A stretch of DNA of 64,000 bases from NCBI RefSeq assembly GCF_001280565.1, contig NZ_LGRO01000002.1, positions 310,001 to 374,000 of the forward strand, written 5' to 3'. Under the pieces are notes generated by a model that saw only the letters and a program-made list of their open reading frames with translations, was not told the DNA's origin and did no database searches. This document shows, one piece after another, positions 1 to 8,607 of the stretch. The stretch's first letter is position 1. The number at the start of each line of letters is the position of its first letter. The DNA is from Sulfobacillus thermosulfidooxidans. Its GTDB lineage: Bacteria > Bacillota > Sulfobacillia > Sulfobacillales > Sulfobacillaceae. The translations under genes and the position numbers were made by a program.

Positions 1-427
1 ATCCGACAATCATGACGACGCCTAATGACGCGAGCACAACCGCGGTCATTTTTGCCCACGTCAGCGGTTCTTTCAATATTCCATAAGCAAAGATCACCAT
101 AAACGCCGGGGTAGCCGCGGTAATAATGGCTCCCCATTGCGCAGTCGAAAGAGCAGTTCCAAGAAATTGCGCCCAAATGGAAATGGTGTAACCAACCAAA
201 CCCAAAATGCCAACCAAAAACCAATCGCGACGTTCAAGGCGCCACGACACCCGCCATATTTTTCCCACTACGATAAGCGCGGCAATCCCCAAAACATAAC
301 GAAGCCATACTAACGGAACCGGAGGGATTCTGGTCAAGACGACTTTACTGACCACATACATGCCGCCCCAAATCGATGCCGCCATTGCCAAAAAGAGGTT
401 ACCCCAAAGTTTGCGTGACACGCTCAA
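1..427 (-). CDS. EamA/DMT-family transporter, partial
   Basis: This is the N-terminal part of a drug/metabolite-transporter (EamA) family membrane protein; the rest lies beyond the window edge. The frame reads from a TTG at 427 (SVSRKLWGNLFLAMAASIW..), preceded by a GAAGTGAGG ribosome-binding stretch. About 142 residues are visible, with at least four hydrophobic segments. The typical EamA pattern is present: an N-terminal helix with ASIWGGMYVVSK, then WLRY, and a later GAIITAATPAFMVIFAYGILKEPLTW segment. The substrate cannot be inferred; family members export amino acids or small metabolites. It runs in the same direction as pxpA, 153 bases downstream of it. Confidence 0.8.
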   Translation of the reverse strand, partial: MSVSRKLWGNLFLAMAASIWGGMYVVSKVVLTRIPPVPLVWLRYVLGIAALIVVGKIWRVSWRLERRDWFLVGILGLVGYTISIWAQFLGTALSTAQWGAIITAATPAFMVIFAYGILKEPLTWAKMTAVVLASLGVVMIVG

Positions 428-580
428 TGCCTCACTTCTTCATCTCCGTGATCAAACCCTGAGAGAATAATATTTCCAGCATTTTAGACCGCATCTGGTT
501 TTGGTGAAGAGATAATAGACGCATTCAACGACTGAGCATTCATTCTTGCGCACGTAAAACCAGGCGAATTTGTATCACAA

Positions 581-1348
581 TTAACGATCTAAGGAGCTTA
601 AAGGCGCAATGTGGACATTTTGACTTCTTAGAAAACTTGATAGACGCATGGCGATTTCATCGGCCCCCGGAGTATCCCCGTGGACACAAACGGTATCAAT
701 CTTCCGGGGCAGATGTTCACCAGAAATCGCCACAATTTCCTGGTGAGTAATCATATGCATGACGCGCTCGAGTACCTGATGAACATCATGAATGACCGCG
801 CCCGGCATGCTTCTCGGCACGAGTTGTCCATCGGCCTGATAGGCCCGGTCCGCGTACACTTCATAAGCCACGGTCAATCCCTTGGCTTGTGCCGCTTCCA
901 TTAACAACCCCCCATAGCTAATCACAATCAATTCGGGATTAAAGGCAGCAATTGCGTCAACAATGGCTTCAGCATAGACAGGATTGGTCATAGCCATATT
1001 GTTGAGTTGTCCATGGGGTTTCACATGTTGCAAAGGCCATTTTGCCTCAGCGGCAAAGGCTGATAACGCTCCGATTTGATACAAGACGTCACTCCGAATC
1101 TCTTCGTAAGACAGGAGCATATTACGCCGTCCGAAACCTACCAAATCCGGAAAGCTAGGATGAGCGCCCACGCGAACTTGGTGCTCTTTAGCCAACTGAA
1201 CCGTTTTCCTCATGACACGGGGATCACCAGCATGAAAGCCACAGGCAACATTGGCCGAAGAAATATAGGGCATAATGCGCGCATCATTTCCCATTGTATA
1301 AGCGCCAAAACTTTCGCCCATGTCGCAATTGATGTCAATGGTTAGCAT
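581..1348 (-). CDS. pxpA: 5-oxoprolinase subunit A (LamB/YcsF family)
   Basis: Recognised as PxpA (formerly YbgL/YcsF), the subunit that with PxpB and PxpC hydrolyses 5-oxoproline to glutamate using ATP. The N-terminus IDINCDMGESFG, the VACGFHAGDP segment and the VGAHPSFPD and VKPHGQLNN segments are diagnostic. A GTG at 1357 is in frame, but AAAGGAG runs straight into it. The ATG at 1348 lies eight bases after AGGAG and gives a normal 255-residue protein starting MLTIDINCDMG, so it is preferred. The gene begins five bases after the acetamidase gene stops, implying one transcript. pxpB and pxpC are not in the window, so the complete enzyme cannot be assumed. Confidence 0.9.
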   Translation of the reverse strand: MLTIDINCDMGESFGAYTMGNDARIMPYISSANVACGFHAGDPRVMRKTVQLAKEHQVRVGAHPSFPDLVGFGRRNMLLSYEEIRSDVLYQIGALSAFAAEAKWPLQHVKPHGQLNNMAMTNPVYAEAIVDAIAAFNPELIVISYGGLLMEAAQAKGLTVAYEVYADRAYQADGQLVPRSMPGAVIHDVHQVLERVMHMITHQEIVAISGEHLPRKIDTVCVHGDTPGADEIAMRLSSFLRSQNVHIAPLSSLDR

Positions 1349-1353
1349 CCCTT

Positions 1354-2388
1354 TCACTCCTTTGAGTCATGGTTAAACAGTTTTTTGGGTATCACCGCAT
1401 GAATCCCTTTAATCGAATTCACGACTTGCGTAATCTGAAAATCTCCGCCTGCGCTTAACAACGCATATCCCTGGGCTTCGTCTAAACCACGAGATTTTAA
1501 AAACCGTAATGATCGCTCCAAGGTGTCCGTCATGGCCTTATCCAGAGTTTCTCCAAATCCATGTACCATCCAAGCCTCCGCAGTTTCCAATACCGGTCCC
1601 GGAACCGCCCAATGGCGGTGAAGCGTAAGCTGAACCCGAACCGTCAAATGTCCTTCTATGGCCGTGCCAGATACTTCGCCATCCCCTTCTGCTAGATGGG
1701 TATCGCCCATAAATATCAGGGCCTCGGGTACTTGAACGGGATAATACATCGCTGTGCCCGGCATAAAATGGCGGTTATCAACATTGCCGCCGAACACTCC
1801 TGGAGGAATTGTAGACACCTTTCCTGGTATCTTGGGTGCTACGCCGCAAATCCCTAAATGGGGTCTTAATGGAATGCGGTAAGGCGTACACGGTAAACGC
1901 GTGACATCATCTGGAAAAATCAAATCGCCCTTGCGGCTATTTCGTTCGGAAGGCCAGGGATATTGAAACACAGGCATAGCCGCCTCACCGTCAATTTTGT
2001 AAATTGTGACATATTCTGAGGTTTTCAGAGGAGTTTCGCCCTGGTTATATAGCCATCCCCATTTAGCTGCCAAATTGGACCCATATGCCAAAGGATATTC
2101 AACACCTAAGAGACGACATTCGAGCGTATCACCAGGCATCGCTCCTTTGAGAGCGATGGGACCCGTAACAATATGGCCACCAGGGCCTCGCTCCTCGTAT
2201 TCCAGGGCTTCATATACAGCTAATGCGCTATCATTCATCATCAGATCCGGTGCATCTCCTGCGCGGTGACTCAAACATTCCACGCGCACCACGCTTCCCG
2301 ACTCCACGCGCAAAACCGGGTCGAGTTGATTATCAAAATATCCCCAATGACATGTATCCGGCCTAGCGCGCAACTCGTAGTCCAACAA
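1354..2388 (-). CDS. Acetamidase/formamidase family protein
   Basis: A 344-residue member of the FmdA_AmdA family of metal-dependent amidases that release ammonia from formamide or acetamide. Family hallmarks are the N-terminal region with the HWGYFDNQLDPVLRVESG segment, the central GHIVTGPIALKGAMPGDTLE loop, the GVFGGNVDNR motif, and the acidic MGDTHLAEGDGEVSGTAIE segment that carries metal ligands. Its 3' end is five bases from pxpA, so the pair may handle amide or lactam nitrogen together; that link is inference. The true substrate is unknown because the family is broad. Confidence 0.88.
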   Translation of the reverse strand: MLDYELRARPDTCHWGYFDNQLDPVLRVESGSVVRVECLSHRAGDAPDLMMNDSALAVYEALEYEERGPGGHIVTGPIALKGAMPGDTLECRLLGVEYPLAYGSNLAAKWGWLYNQGETPLKTSEYVTIYKIDGEAAMPVFQYPWPSERNSRKGDLIFPDDVTRLPCTPYRIPLRPHLGICGVAPKIPGKVSTIPPGVFGGNVDNRHFMPGTAMYYPVQVPEALIFMGDTHLAEGDGEVSGTAIEGHLTVRVQLTLHRHWAVPGPVLETAEAWMVHGFGETLDKAMTDTLERSLRFLKSRGLDEAQGYALLSAGGDFQITQVVNSIKGIHAVIPKKLFNHDSKE

Positions 2389-2612
2389 TTGACCGCTCCT
2401 TTGCCAAAAGCCTGATGGATGACTATGAGCATGTTCTCATTCAGCCATTCTTTTTTAGTATACAAATTTTGTTCCGCAGACAGCGAAAATCCATCCTCAC
2501 TCCCCGCAATTTATTCAGCCAACACGCGTTCCATAACCTTTCTATAACACGCTAAGCTTTACATGATCTCCATTGGTCCTGAAAAACTCCTGTAAAAAAT
2601 TTTCCCTAGGAA
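2389..2612. other. Short intergenic region
   Basis: AT-rich spacer between the amidase start and the end of the next minus-strand open frame. It presumably holds the amidase-pxpA promoter, but no convincing -35/-10 pair was recognised. Confidence 0.3.
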
Positions 2613-2966
2613 TCACATCATAAGAATGTTGACGCTGGATGCAGCTAAAGAAAGCGTCATCACCAAAAAATCCTGAAGATATTGTTGACACTGCTGCTCA
2701 TCATTCATTTCTTGAATTCTCTGCTCGATGAGGGGCCATTCAGACTGAAACCGCCCAAAAAATAATAGGGATTGGAGATCATATACGGCACCGCGATAGA
2801 TCTTTGCACGGGCTTTATAAACACACGGTCCGAATCCAAAGTCGTACCGAAGGCATTCCAGCGTTCGATGATAAGCTCCTTTGTAACAAACTCCGAGCAT
2901 CTTTTGGCATCGCCATAATGGATAGCTCAATGACCGCGGACTGGCAGGTCGGGCCTGACGGCGCAT
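2613..2966 (-). CDS. Small protein of unknown family, tandem copy 1
   Basis: An open frame of up to 117 residues with no recognised domain; the first ~20 residues may not be translated because no good ribosome-binding site precedes the ATG. Its central part (AVYDLQSLLFFGRF..PLIEQ..CQQYLQ) aligns without gaps to the neighbouring small frame at 3078-3317. Eleven of 42 residues are identical, including Y-x2-Q-x2-LF-x-G, PL and CQQ in register. That shared pattern is the main reason to call both coding. The C-terminus is mildly hydrophobic. Function unknown. Confidence 0.5.
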   Translation of the reverse strand: MRRQARPASPRSLSYPLWRCQKMLGVCYKGAYHRTLECLRYDFGFGPCVYKARAKIYRGAVYDLQSLLFFGRFQSEWPLIEQRIQEMNDEQQCQQYLQDFLVMTLSLAASSVNILMM

Positions 2967-3077
2967 TTTGGTAAAGTTATGAAGAAGGTCCCTTCAACCT
3001 GGCCCTAAGGACCAGGTCGGAAATAATTTTGCATTATCCTTGCAGTCATCTGGTCTTGATCAGCCGCCCACCATTCC

Positions 3078-3317
3078 CTATTCGCCAAAACTCCATCCAG
3101 ATCCCATATGGGAATGATGATCCAACTGTTCATATTGATATTTTTGCTGGCAAAGGGCCCGCCGAAGCAAAGAAGCCAAAAACGTGCTCATAAGAGGTCC
3201 GTTGGGATGCGGAAAACCTAAAAACAAACAAAATTGCGGCATATAATTTATCGCCAACATGTAAAGCGGCCTTTCCGGGCGGGAGGTGCTAATACATTGT
3301 CTAAACGGCATCGTCAT
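3078..3317 (-). CDS. Small protein of unknown family, tandem copy 2
   Basis: A 79-residue open frame whose middle (NYMPQFCLFLGF..GPLM..CQQKYQY) lines up residue for residue with the frame at 2613-2966. The start is uncertain: the ATG at 3317 lacks a good ribosome-binding site, although an AGAGGTG lies about 18 bases upstream. The C-terminus (QLDHHSHMGSGWSFGE) is not shared with the other copy. No known domain was recognised. It is probably a duplicate of its neighbour; function unknown. Confidence 0.45.
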   Translation of the reverse strand: MTMPFRQCISTSRPERPLYMLAINYMPQFCLFLGFPHPNGPLMSTFLASLLRRALCQQKYQYEQLDHHSHMGSGWSFGE

Positions 3318-3404
3318 GACAATATGACCGTCGCACCTCTTTCCATTCGTTAGACCGCTTTGTCATGGACAACGGCTCAGCGACCTAAGTCATGCTTACT
3401 GCTA

Positions 3405-3413
3405 TGGTATAAT
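3405..3413 (+). promoter_or_regulatory. Extended -10 promoter of small membrane protein gene
   Basis: TGGTATAAT, a consensus -10 hexamer with the TGn extension, lies about 60 bases before the ATG at 3476. The -35 region is weak, as is usual for extended -10 promoters. Confidence 0.5.
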
Positions 3414-3475
3414 AAAATAAAAGGGTATTTACTCATTGATGACGGTCCTGTTTTCCAAGAAAGAAGGGTAGTTTC

Positions 3476-3736
3476 ATGCGAAAAACTTTGGCATTAGTCG
3501 GCACTGTGGTTAATGTCTTCGCTCCCGGTATCGGATCCTTAATAATGGGTAAATTCGCGAGTGGCGCCATTCAATTAAGCCTGTTGTTGATAGTTTGGCT
3601 ATTAAAATTGGTTAGTTTCGGACTTCTTGGAGGACTGTTATGGCCTGTCACGGCGATAGTATGGTTGTGGGCCGTGGGCGGCGGCGTGCTCACCTATTTC
3701 TCCCTGCCAGATCATCATAAAGCCCTTAGACCCTAA
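3476..3736 (+). CDS. Small hydrophobic membrane protein (TM2-like)
   Basis: An 86-residue protein with three hydrophobic stretches (about residues 5-24, 30-52 and 54-75). The N-terminal segment VVNVFAPGIGSLIMGKFASGAIQL resembles the PGiGq..yG...G..q pattern of TM2-type membrane proteins, a weak match. An AAGAAGGG ribosome-binding site precedes the ATG, and an extended -10 promoter lies just upstream, so it is probably transcribed alone. Function unknown. Confidence 0.7.
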   Translation: MRKTLALVGTVVNVFAPGIGSLIMGKFASGAIQLSLLLIVWLLKLVSFGLLGGLLWPVTAIVWLWAVGGGVLTYFSLPDHHKALRP

Positions 3737-3892
3737 TTATCTTATTACCACTCTGACTATCAATGTTCCGGGATATTCCCTAAAAAATTTTATAAAAATT
3801 TAAGAACGATCGCATCCAAATCCTCCCATTCTCTCGTAACCCTTTTATGATGGATGATTATTAATTTTTCTGATTATTAGGGGGGATTTAGG

Positions 3893-5305
3893 ATGGTGAA
3901 TCGCTCTATGCGGATTGTCGCCGCGTCTGTCTTATCATTAGCGTTAGCAGGATGTGGAACCGTGGGTTCCTCTTTAGGTGCCCCTCATCATCCTGCCCCA
4001 CTTGCGACCGGTCCCAGCCAATGGACCTCGTTTGACTATAATCAACAGCATAATGCGGTATTTGACACGTCAAATAAATTGCTCAACAAAGGGGTTTCAT
4101 GGCAATTCCGCGAATTTGAAGGATTACCGAGCCTCTCATCACCTCCCGTCGATGAAAGCCTGTTAGGCCCCACCGGCGCGGCCATTGCGACCAATCACCA
4201 ATTTGGTGATCCGGTAGGTGCATCCTTTGTCGATGGCGTCGTCTACGCCGATACCAACACCCACTATGTATATGCGCTCAATGCATTAAATGGACACGTC
4301 TTATGGGACAACACCACGGTAAACGCTAATATGTCCAATCCCTTGATTGCTGATGGCGAAGTCCTTATTGGCATCGGAGATGCAGGTTTTCAATATGGAC
4401 AGTTGCCAGTGTATAAAGCGGGGAACCCTGTGATTCGCGGCTACAGTTTCTCAGGAGTTGAAGCTTTTAGTCAAAAAACTGGCAAGCCCTTATGGACTTT
4501 CCCAACATTAGGCGAAGTCATGCCGACCCCCGTAATTTATCATAATGCCATTTATTTTGCGACCGGAGGTGGGCATGTCTATGCTCTTAATGTGAAAACA
4601 GGCCAGGAATTGTGGAAGACTACGATCCATTCGTTCAATAACATGGATTCGCTCAACTGGTGGACAAATCCCCAAACTGGTCAAACTGAGATTTTGACAG
4701 GGGGTACCGATCCCGGATATCTTTATGCGATCTCCGCTAGCACTGGGAAAATTTTATGGCAGTTTGCTCCCAACAATCTCAGTGCCAATGGGCTTGGTGA
4801 AGCAACCCCAGCAGTTTCTCCTCATTTAGGTCTGGTGTTCGATGAAGGTGTTGTTAACCGCACGGCAACCCATGAAGAACAAAGCATTTTTGCCCTAAAT
4901 GCGGCCACTGGACAATTAGTCTGGCAAGACATTTTAGGTCCGGGCAAACCCACCCCACCGTTCAAGGGCAGTGCTGCACTCATGGAACACGCTGGGATTG
5001 TCTATAATCTCTCACCTGTCACCCATGATGAAGTCGCCATCAACGCCACAACCGGTCAGATCCTTTGGCAAACGCCTTTGCCTAAAGTTTCGCATGGAGC
5101 CGGGACGTATGTTGATGGTTATCTGATTGTGCCAAACGGGCCTTATTTGAGTGTCCTCAACGCCCTCACCGGGAAATTGCTCCGCAGTGTGAAAATCGGC
5201 GGCAGCTTCGGCGTTGTCGATCCAGTTGTTGTCGGCGGTACCGTCTTTGTCACCAACGGTTGGGGCTATGTGATTGCGGTACCTTTATCGCGCTTAATTC
5301 CCTAA
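3893..5305 (+). CDS. PQQ-binding-like beta-propeller lipoprotein
   Basis: A 470-residue exported lipoprotein. The signal peptide (MRIVAASVLSLALAGC) ends in a lipobox with the acylated cysteine near residue 20. The mature part carries about seven repeats of the form ALNA.TG..LW (GHVLW, GKPLW, GQELW, GKILW, GQLVW, GQILW, GKLL), the tryptophan-docking motif of PQQ-type propellers such as BamB and quinoprotein dehydrogenases. No dehydrogenase active-site residues were recognised, so it may be structural or a binding protein rather than an enzyme. The start ATG follows a GGGGGGA ribosome-binding site. A hairpin terminator follows. Confidence 0.85.
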   Translation: MVNRSMRIVAASVLSLALAGCGTVGSSLGAPHHPAPLATGPSQWTSFDYNQQHNAVFDTSNKLLNKGVSWQFREFEGLPSLSSPPVDESLLGPTGAAIATNHQFGDPVGASFVDGVVYADTNTHYVYALNALNGHVLWDNTTVNANMSNPLIADGEVLIGIGDAGFQYGQLPVYKAGNPVIRGYSFSGVEAFSQKTGKPLWTFPTLGEVMPTPVIYHNAIYFATGGGHVYALNVKTGQELWKTTIHSFNNMDSLNWWTNPQTGQTEILTGGTDPGYLYAISASTGKILWQFAPNNLSANGLGEATPAVSPHLGLVFDEGVVNRTATHEEQSIFALNAATGQLVWQDILGPGKPTPPFKGSAALMEHAGIVYNLSPVTHDEVAINATTGQILWQTPLPKVSHGAGTYVDGYLIVPNGPYLSVLNALTGKLLRSVKIGGSFGVVDPVVVGGTVFVTNGWGYVIAVPLSRLIP

Positions 5306-5333
5306 CTTTCGGCCCACCAAGTGAATTTTCCTG

Positions 5334-5360
5334 CCGCAGGCTATCGTCCTGCGGTTTCTT
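5334..5360 (+). terminator. Rho-independent terminator after the propeller lipoprotein
   Basis: CCGCAGG and CCTGCGG form a perfect 7-bp stem with a 7-base loop, followed by TTTCTT. It lies 28 bases after the stop codon. Confidence 0.7.
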
Positions 5361-5546
5361 GTTGTTGTCTTGCAGGAATTTTATCAATTTATGACGAATA
5401 ACCCGCAAGGTTGTTATCGGTTGCGTGTTGTTGACGGAAGAGAATAGGAAAAGAAATAATGGTATCATGAACTATGGCCAAATCGAAATAGATCCAGCGA
5501 GCTATGCGCAACCTTCTCGCTGTTTCTCGAGTGAGGAGTTAGTCTT

Positions 5547-6794
5547 ATGGAACGAATGCCGCGAACACGAATGGTGATTCTTGGAGGAGGGTTTGCTGGT
5601 CTTCGCATACTGTATCGTTTGCATAATGCTCTATATCATCATGCAGATATCACCTTGGTCGACTCCCGGGATTACACATTACAAAAACCTGGCATGCCCG
5701 ATGTCGCCTTAGTAGGGACGCCAGTTGATGTGTTTCGCCACAAATTGCAACCGATTGCGGACCGGGCTGGGGCTCGCTTTATTCAAGCCACCGCGCAATA
5801 TATTGATCCTGTAAAACAAACGGTAGCACTATCCAATGGCCAACAACTGCCATATGACTATCTCTTCATCACCACCGGCATTGTCAAAGATTATGACGCA
5901 ATCGAAGGGTATCGCCATTTTGGATATTCGGTCTGTGACGATATTGAGGCGCCGAGACTGCATGCTGCCCTACAAAAGTTTAAAGGAGGACCCATCGTTT
6001 TGGGTGCCGCCAAAACGGAATGGGGCCACAGTGTTCATGTTCCGCATTTAGACATCGCCTGCGAAGGGCCCATGGGAGAAGTCACATTTATGTTGGACCA
6101 TGACCTCAGGCGCGTAAACAAACGTCAAAAAAGCACGATTACCCTCTTTACTCCGGGTCACGAATTTCTTGAAGACGTGGGAACGACCGTCCACCATATT
6201 TTACGTGAACGCCTTAATACCCGGGGAGTCACTGTCTATCCCCGCAAAAACATTCAAGCTATTACTGAACATTCTGTTCAATTTTCGGATGGAACCGAAC
6301 TACCTAGTGCGTTGACCATTGTGATTCCTCCCTATGTAGGTCCAACCCTCATTAAATATTCAGGGTTAGGCGATGATAAGGGATTTGTGCCGACCGACTA
6401 TGCCATGCGCCATTTATCCTATCCCAATATTTTTGCCGCGGGCGATGTCAATGCTTTAACTTTGCCGAAACTGGGACATTTAGCGATTATTCAAGCAGAT
6501 ATTGCGGCAGCTACCGTCATCCGGGAACTCACCAATACCGGAGAGGTCCCCCTCTACAAACCGGAAGTCTTTTGTATTATGTACGAAGGCGGCAGTGAGG
6601 CGACGCTCATTTTATCCAATACCATGTATGGGGGAAAAACGGATATCGCCCTGCATGGAGTCAGCGCTCATCTAATGAAATGGTCATTTGACAGTTATTA
6701 TTTCTACTCACACGGGCACTTGCCTCCCGATTTAGTGCAAGCCGGCTTAGAATCAGTCCTCGGCCATGTCAATATCAAAGGCCGCAATTCGTAA
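5547..6794 (+). CDS. Sulfide:quinone oxidoreductase-like flavoprotein
   Basis: A 415-residue FAD-dependent oxidoreductase of the SQR/NDH-2 group. The N-terminal dinucleotide-binding loop is ILGGGFAGL (residues 11-19), the second FAD motif is NIFAAGDVNAL (~294-303), and ACEGPMGE (~171-178) matches the SQR CxGP signature. Cysteines at about 130, 172 and 343 sit close to the three redox-active cysteines of archaeal SQR, supporting sulfide oxidation with electrons passed to the membrane quinone. The C-terminal region (~370-405) is amphipathic and suits membrane docking. The gene appears monocistronic and converges on cydC. It could instead be a related flavoprotein of the same superfamily. Confidence 0.82.
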   Translation: MERMPRTRMVILGGGFAGLRILYRLHNALYHHADITLVDSRDYTLQKPGMPDVALVGTPVDVFRHKLQPIADRAGARFIQATAQYIDPVKQTVALSNGQQLPYDYLFITTGIVKDYDAIEGYRHFGYSVCDDIEAPRLHAALQKFKGGPIVLGAAKTEWGHSVHVPHLDIACEGPMGEVTFMLDHDLRRVNKRQKSTITLFTPGHEFLEDVGTTVHHILRERLNTRGVTVYPRKNIQAITEHSVQFSDGTELPSALTIVIPPYVGPTLIKYSGLGDDKGFVPTDYAMRHLSYPNIFAAGDVNALTLPKLGHLAIIQADIAAATVIRELTNTGEVPLYKPEVFCIMYEGGSEATLILSNTMYGGKTDIALHGVSAHLMKWSFDSYYFYSHGHLPPDLVQAGLESVLGHVNIKGRNS

Positions 6795-6831
6795 GACTCC
6801 CGTGCACCTGAGAGTTTAGACCTGTTCCATT

Positions 6832-8607
6832 CTAAATCGAGGCCACATGATCGGGCGTCTTGACGGCGCTCCATTCGACACTTTGCTCTTCAGCACTTAG
6901 CATGCGCGTAAATAGGCCATTTTTCTGTACCAACTCTTTGGCCGGACCCGCTTCAACAACGAGTCCATGAGAGAGAACAATCACACTGTCAAAGGCATCG
7001 AGATTCGATAAGCGGTGTGTAATCCATATCATCGTTTTTTGTGCAGCCCATTTGCGCAATGCTTGAATGATTTCCCGCTCGGTTAACGCATCGAGCCCTT
7101 CTGTGGCCTCATCCATGACCACAATCGGGGTATTTTGAAGAATCATGCGCGCAATAGCAATGCGCTTACGTTCTCCTCCCGATAATTGAGCGCCCTGGTC
7201 CCCAATCACCGTTTCTAGGCCTTTGGGCAGTATACCAACGAGTTCAGATAATTGTGCCATCTGCACAGCGGCCATCAATTGTGCTTCGGTGGCGTCAGGA
7301 TTGGCCAGGAGAAGATTTTGCCTTAACGTGGTGTTAAACAAATGAGGTTCTTGTTCCACCACAGAAACTAAATGAGCGAGATCCTGGGGATACACATCGT
7401 CCAGGTCTACTCCATTGATTAGCACATGCCCCTGTTGATAAGGCCATAATCCAGACACAATTCCCGCCACGGTAGTTTTTCCCGCGCCGCTAGGCCCAAC
7501 GATAGCCACATGAGTTCCCGCAGCAATAGCAAAGTGCATTCCGCGTAAAATCTCTGGACCGGTTTGCCCATAAGAAAAATGCACATCGTCAAACGCCACA
7601 GTTGGAGGATTCCCTCGATGAAGAATATCCTCAGCCCTTAGCGTCCCGGATTGAACCGGGACTCTTTTATCCACCAATTCATTAATGCGGGACGCGGCTT
7701 CAACCACTTGTCCGCGAAACTGAAAAGCCGCAGGAAGCGCGTTAACGGCTTCAAAGCTGGCTAAACTTAATAATACGACTACAGGTAAGAGAACCGGGGC
7801 CAAATGGTGCGTACTCACCAGGGCAATACCGATCACCAATATGACCCACATAGCCGCATTGTTCAATCCCTGCATCAGAGCCGCACCAATTCCGCTAATC
7901 CAATGCAAAAACATGCGTCGCTTCGTCCATTGGTGGATAGAGGTCTGCAATGTGTTAAGGTGATGAGCTTCCTGCCCCAATGCCAAAATATCCGTATTGC
8001 CGTTAATAATCTCCACCAGTTCCGTACTTAATGCCGCTCTGGCTCTGACCATGGCCCCACTGGTCCGGTTTGCTGTCCACTGTGTCACAAAGGGCACCAC
8101 GAAGCCACTAATCAGCAAAAAGAGCGCAAGAGCACTGGCTAGACGGTATCCAAAGACATCCATAAAAGCCACCGCCATCACAAATGTCAAGATGGCAATA
8201 ATGGGAGGAGAAAAAAGACCAAGATAGAGATTTTGGAGTACATCAATGTCCCCAACAACCCGGCTCAGCAAATCTCCGGAATGATACGACCCCAGTTTGC
8301 CTGGAATCAAAGGTTCTAGGTGCCGGTACACAAACACCCGTAGTTCTTTAAGAAGCTGAAAAGTGACGTCATGAGAAATATAACGTTCAAGATATCGAAA
8401 CACACCACGCGAAGTACCAAAAAACCGGACTCCCACAATCGGCACCCATAGCAGCAAAATGGTATAAGGATGTTGAGCAGCCTTAGCGATTAAATACGCC
8501 GAGGTGGACATGAGTCCCATATTGGCGCCCACTGTGAAGGTCCCCATCAAAAGCGCTAAAACCACCCACCATTTATAAGGTTTTAGCATGCTTAGATAGC
8601 GCTGCAT
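6832..8607 (-). CDS. cydC: Thiol reductant ABC exporter subunit CydC
   Basis: A 591-residue half-transporter with an N-terminal six-helix ABC exporter domain and a C-terminal ATPase: Walker A GPSGAGKTT, signature LSGGERKR, Walker B PIVVMDEATEGLD, and an H-loop in WITHRLSN. With CydD it exports cysteine/glutathione and is needed to assemble cytochrome bd. The ATG at 8607 follows CAGGAGGG at good spacing and overlaps the end of cydD by 35 bases, so translation is likely coupled. It is the last gene of cydABDC. Its assignment as CydC rather than CydD rests on order and length. Confidence 0.92.
   Translation of the reverse strand: MQRYLSMLKPYKWWVVLALLMGTFTVGANMGLMSTSAYLIAKAAQHPYTILLLWVPIVGVRFFGTSRGVFRYLERYISHDVTFQLLKELRVFVYRHLEPLIPGKLGSYHSGDLLSRVVGDIDVLQNLYLGLFSPPIIAILTFVMAVAFMDVFGYRLASALALFLLISGFVVPFVTQWTANRTSGAMVRARAALSTELVEIINGNTDILALGQEAHHLNTLQTSIHQWTKRRMFLHWISGIGAALMQGLNNAAMWVILVIGIALVSTHHLAPVLLPVVVLLSLASFEAVNALPAAFQFRGQVVEAASRINELVDKRVPVQSGTLRAEDILHRGNPPTVAFDDVHFSYGQTGPEILRGMHFAIAAGTHVAIVGPSGAGKTTVAGIVSGLWPYQQGHVLINGVDLDDVYPQDLAHLVSVVEQEPHLFNTTLRQNLLLANPDATEAQLMAAVQMAQLSELVGILPKGLETVIGDQGAQLSGGERKRIAIARMILQNTPIVVMDEATEGLDALTEREIIQALRKWAAQKTMIWITHRLSNLDAFDSVIVLSHGLVVEAGPAKELVQKNGLFTRMLSAEEQSVEWSAVKTPDHVASI

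Noticed and set aside
581-2388. Complete 5-oxoprolinase operon
   Set aside because: Only subunit A is present; pxpB and pxpC are not in the window and the neighbour is an amidase.
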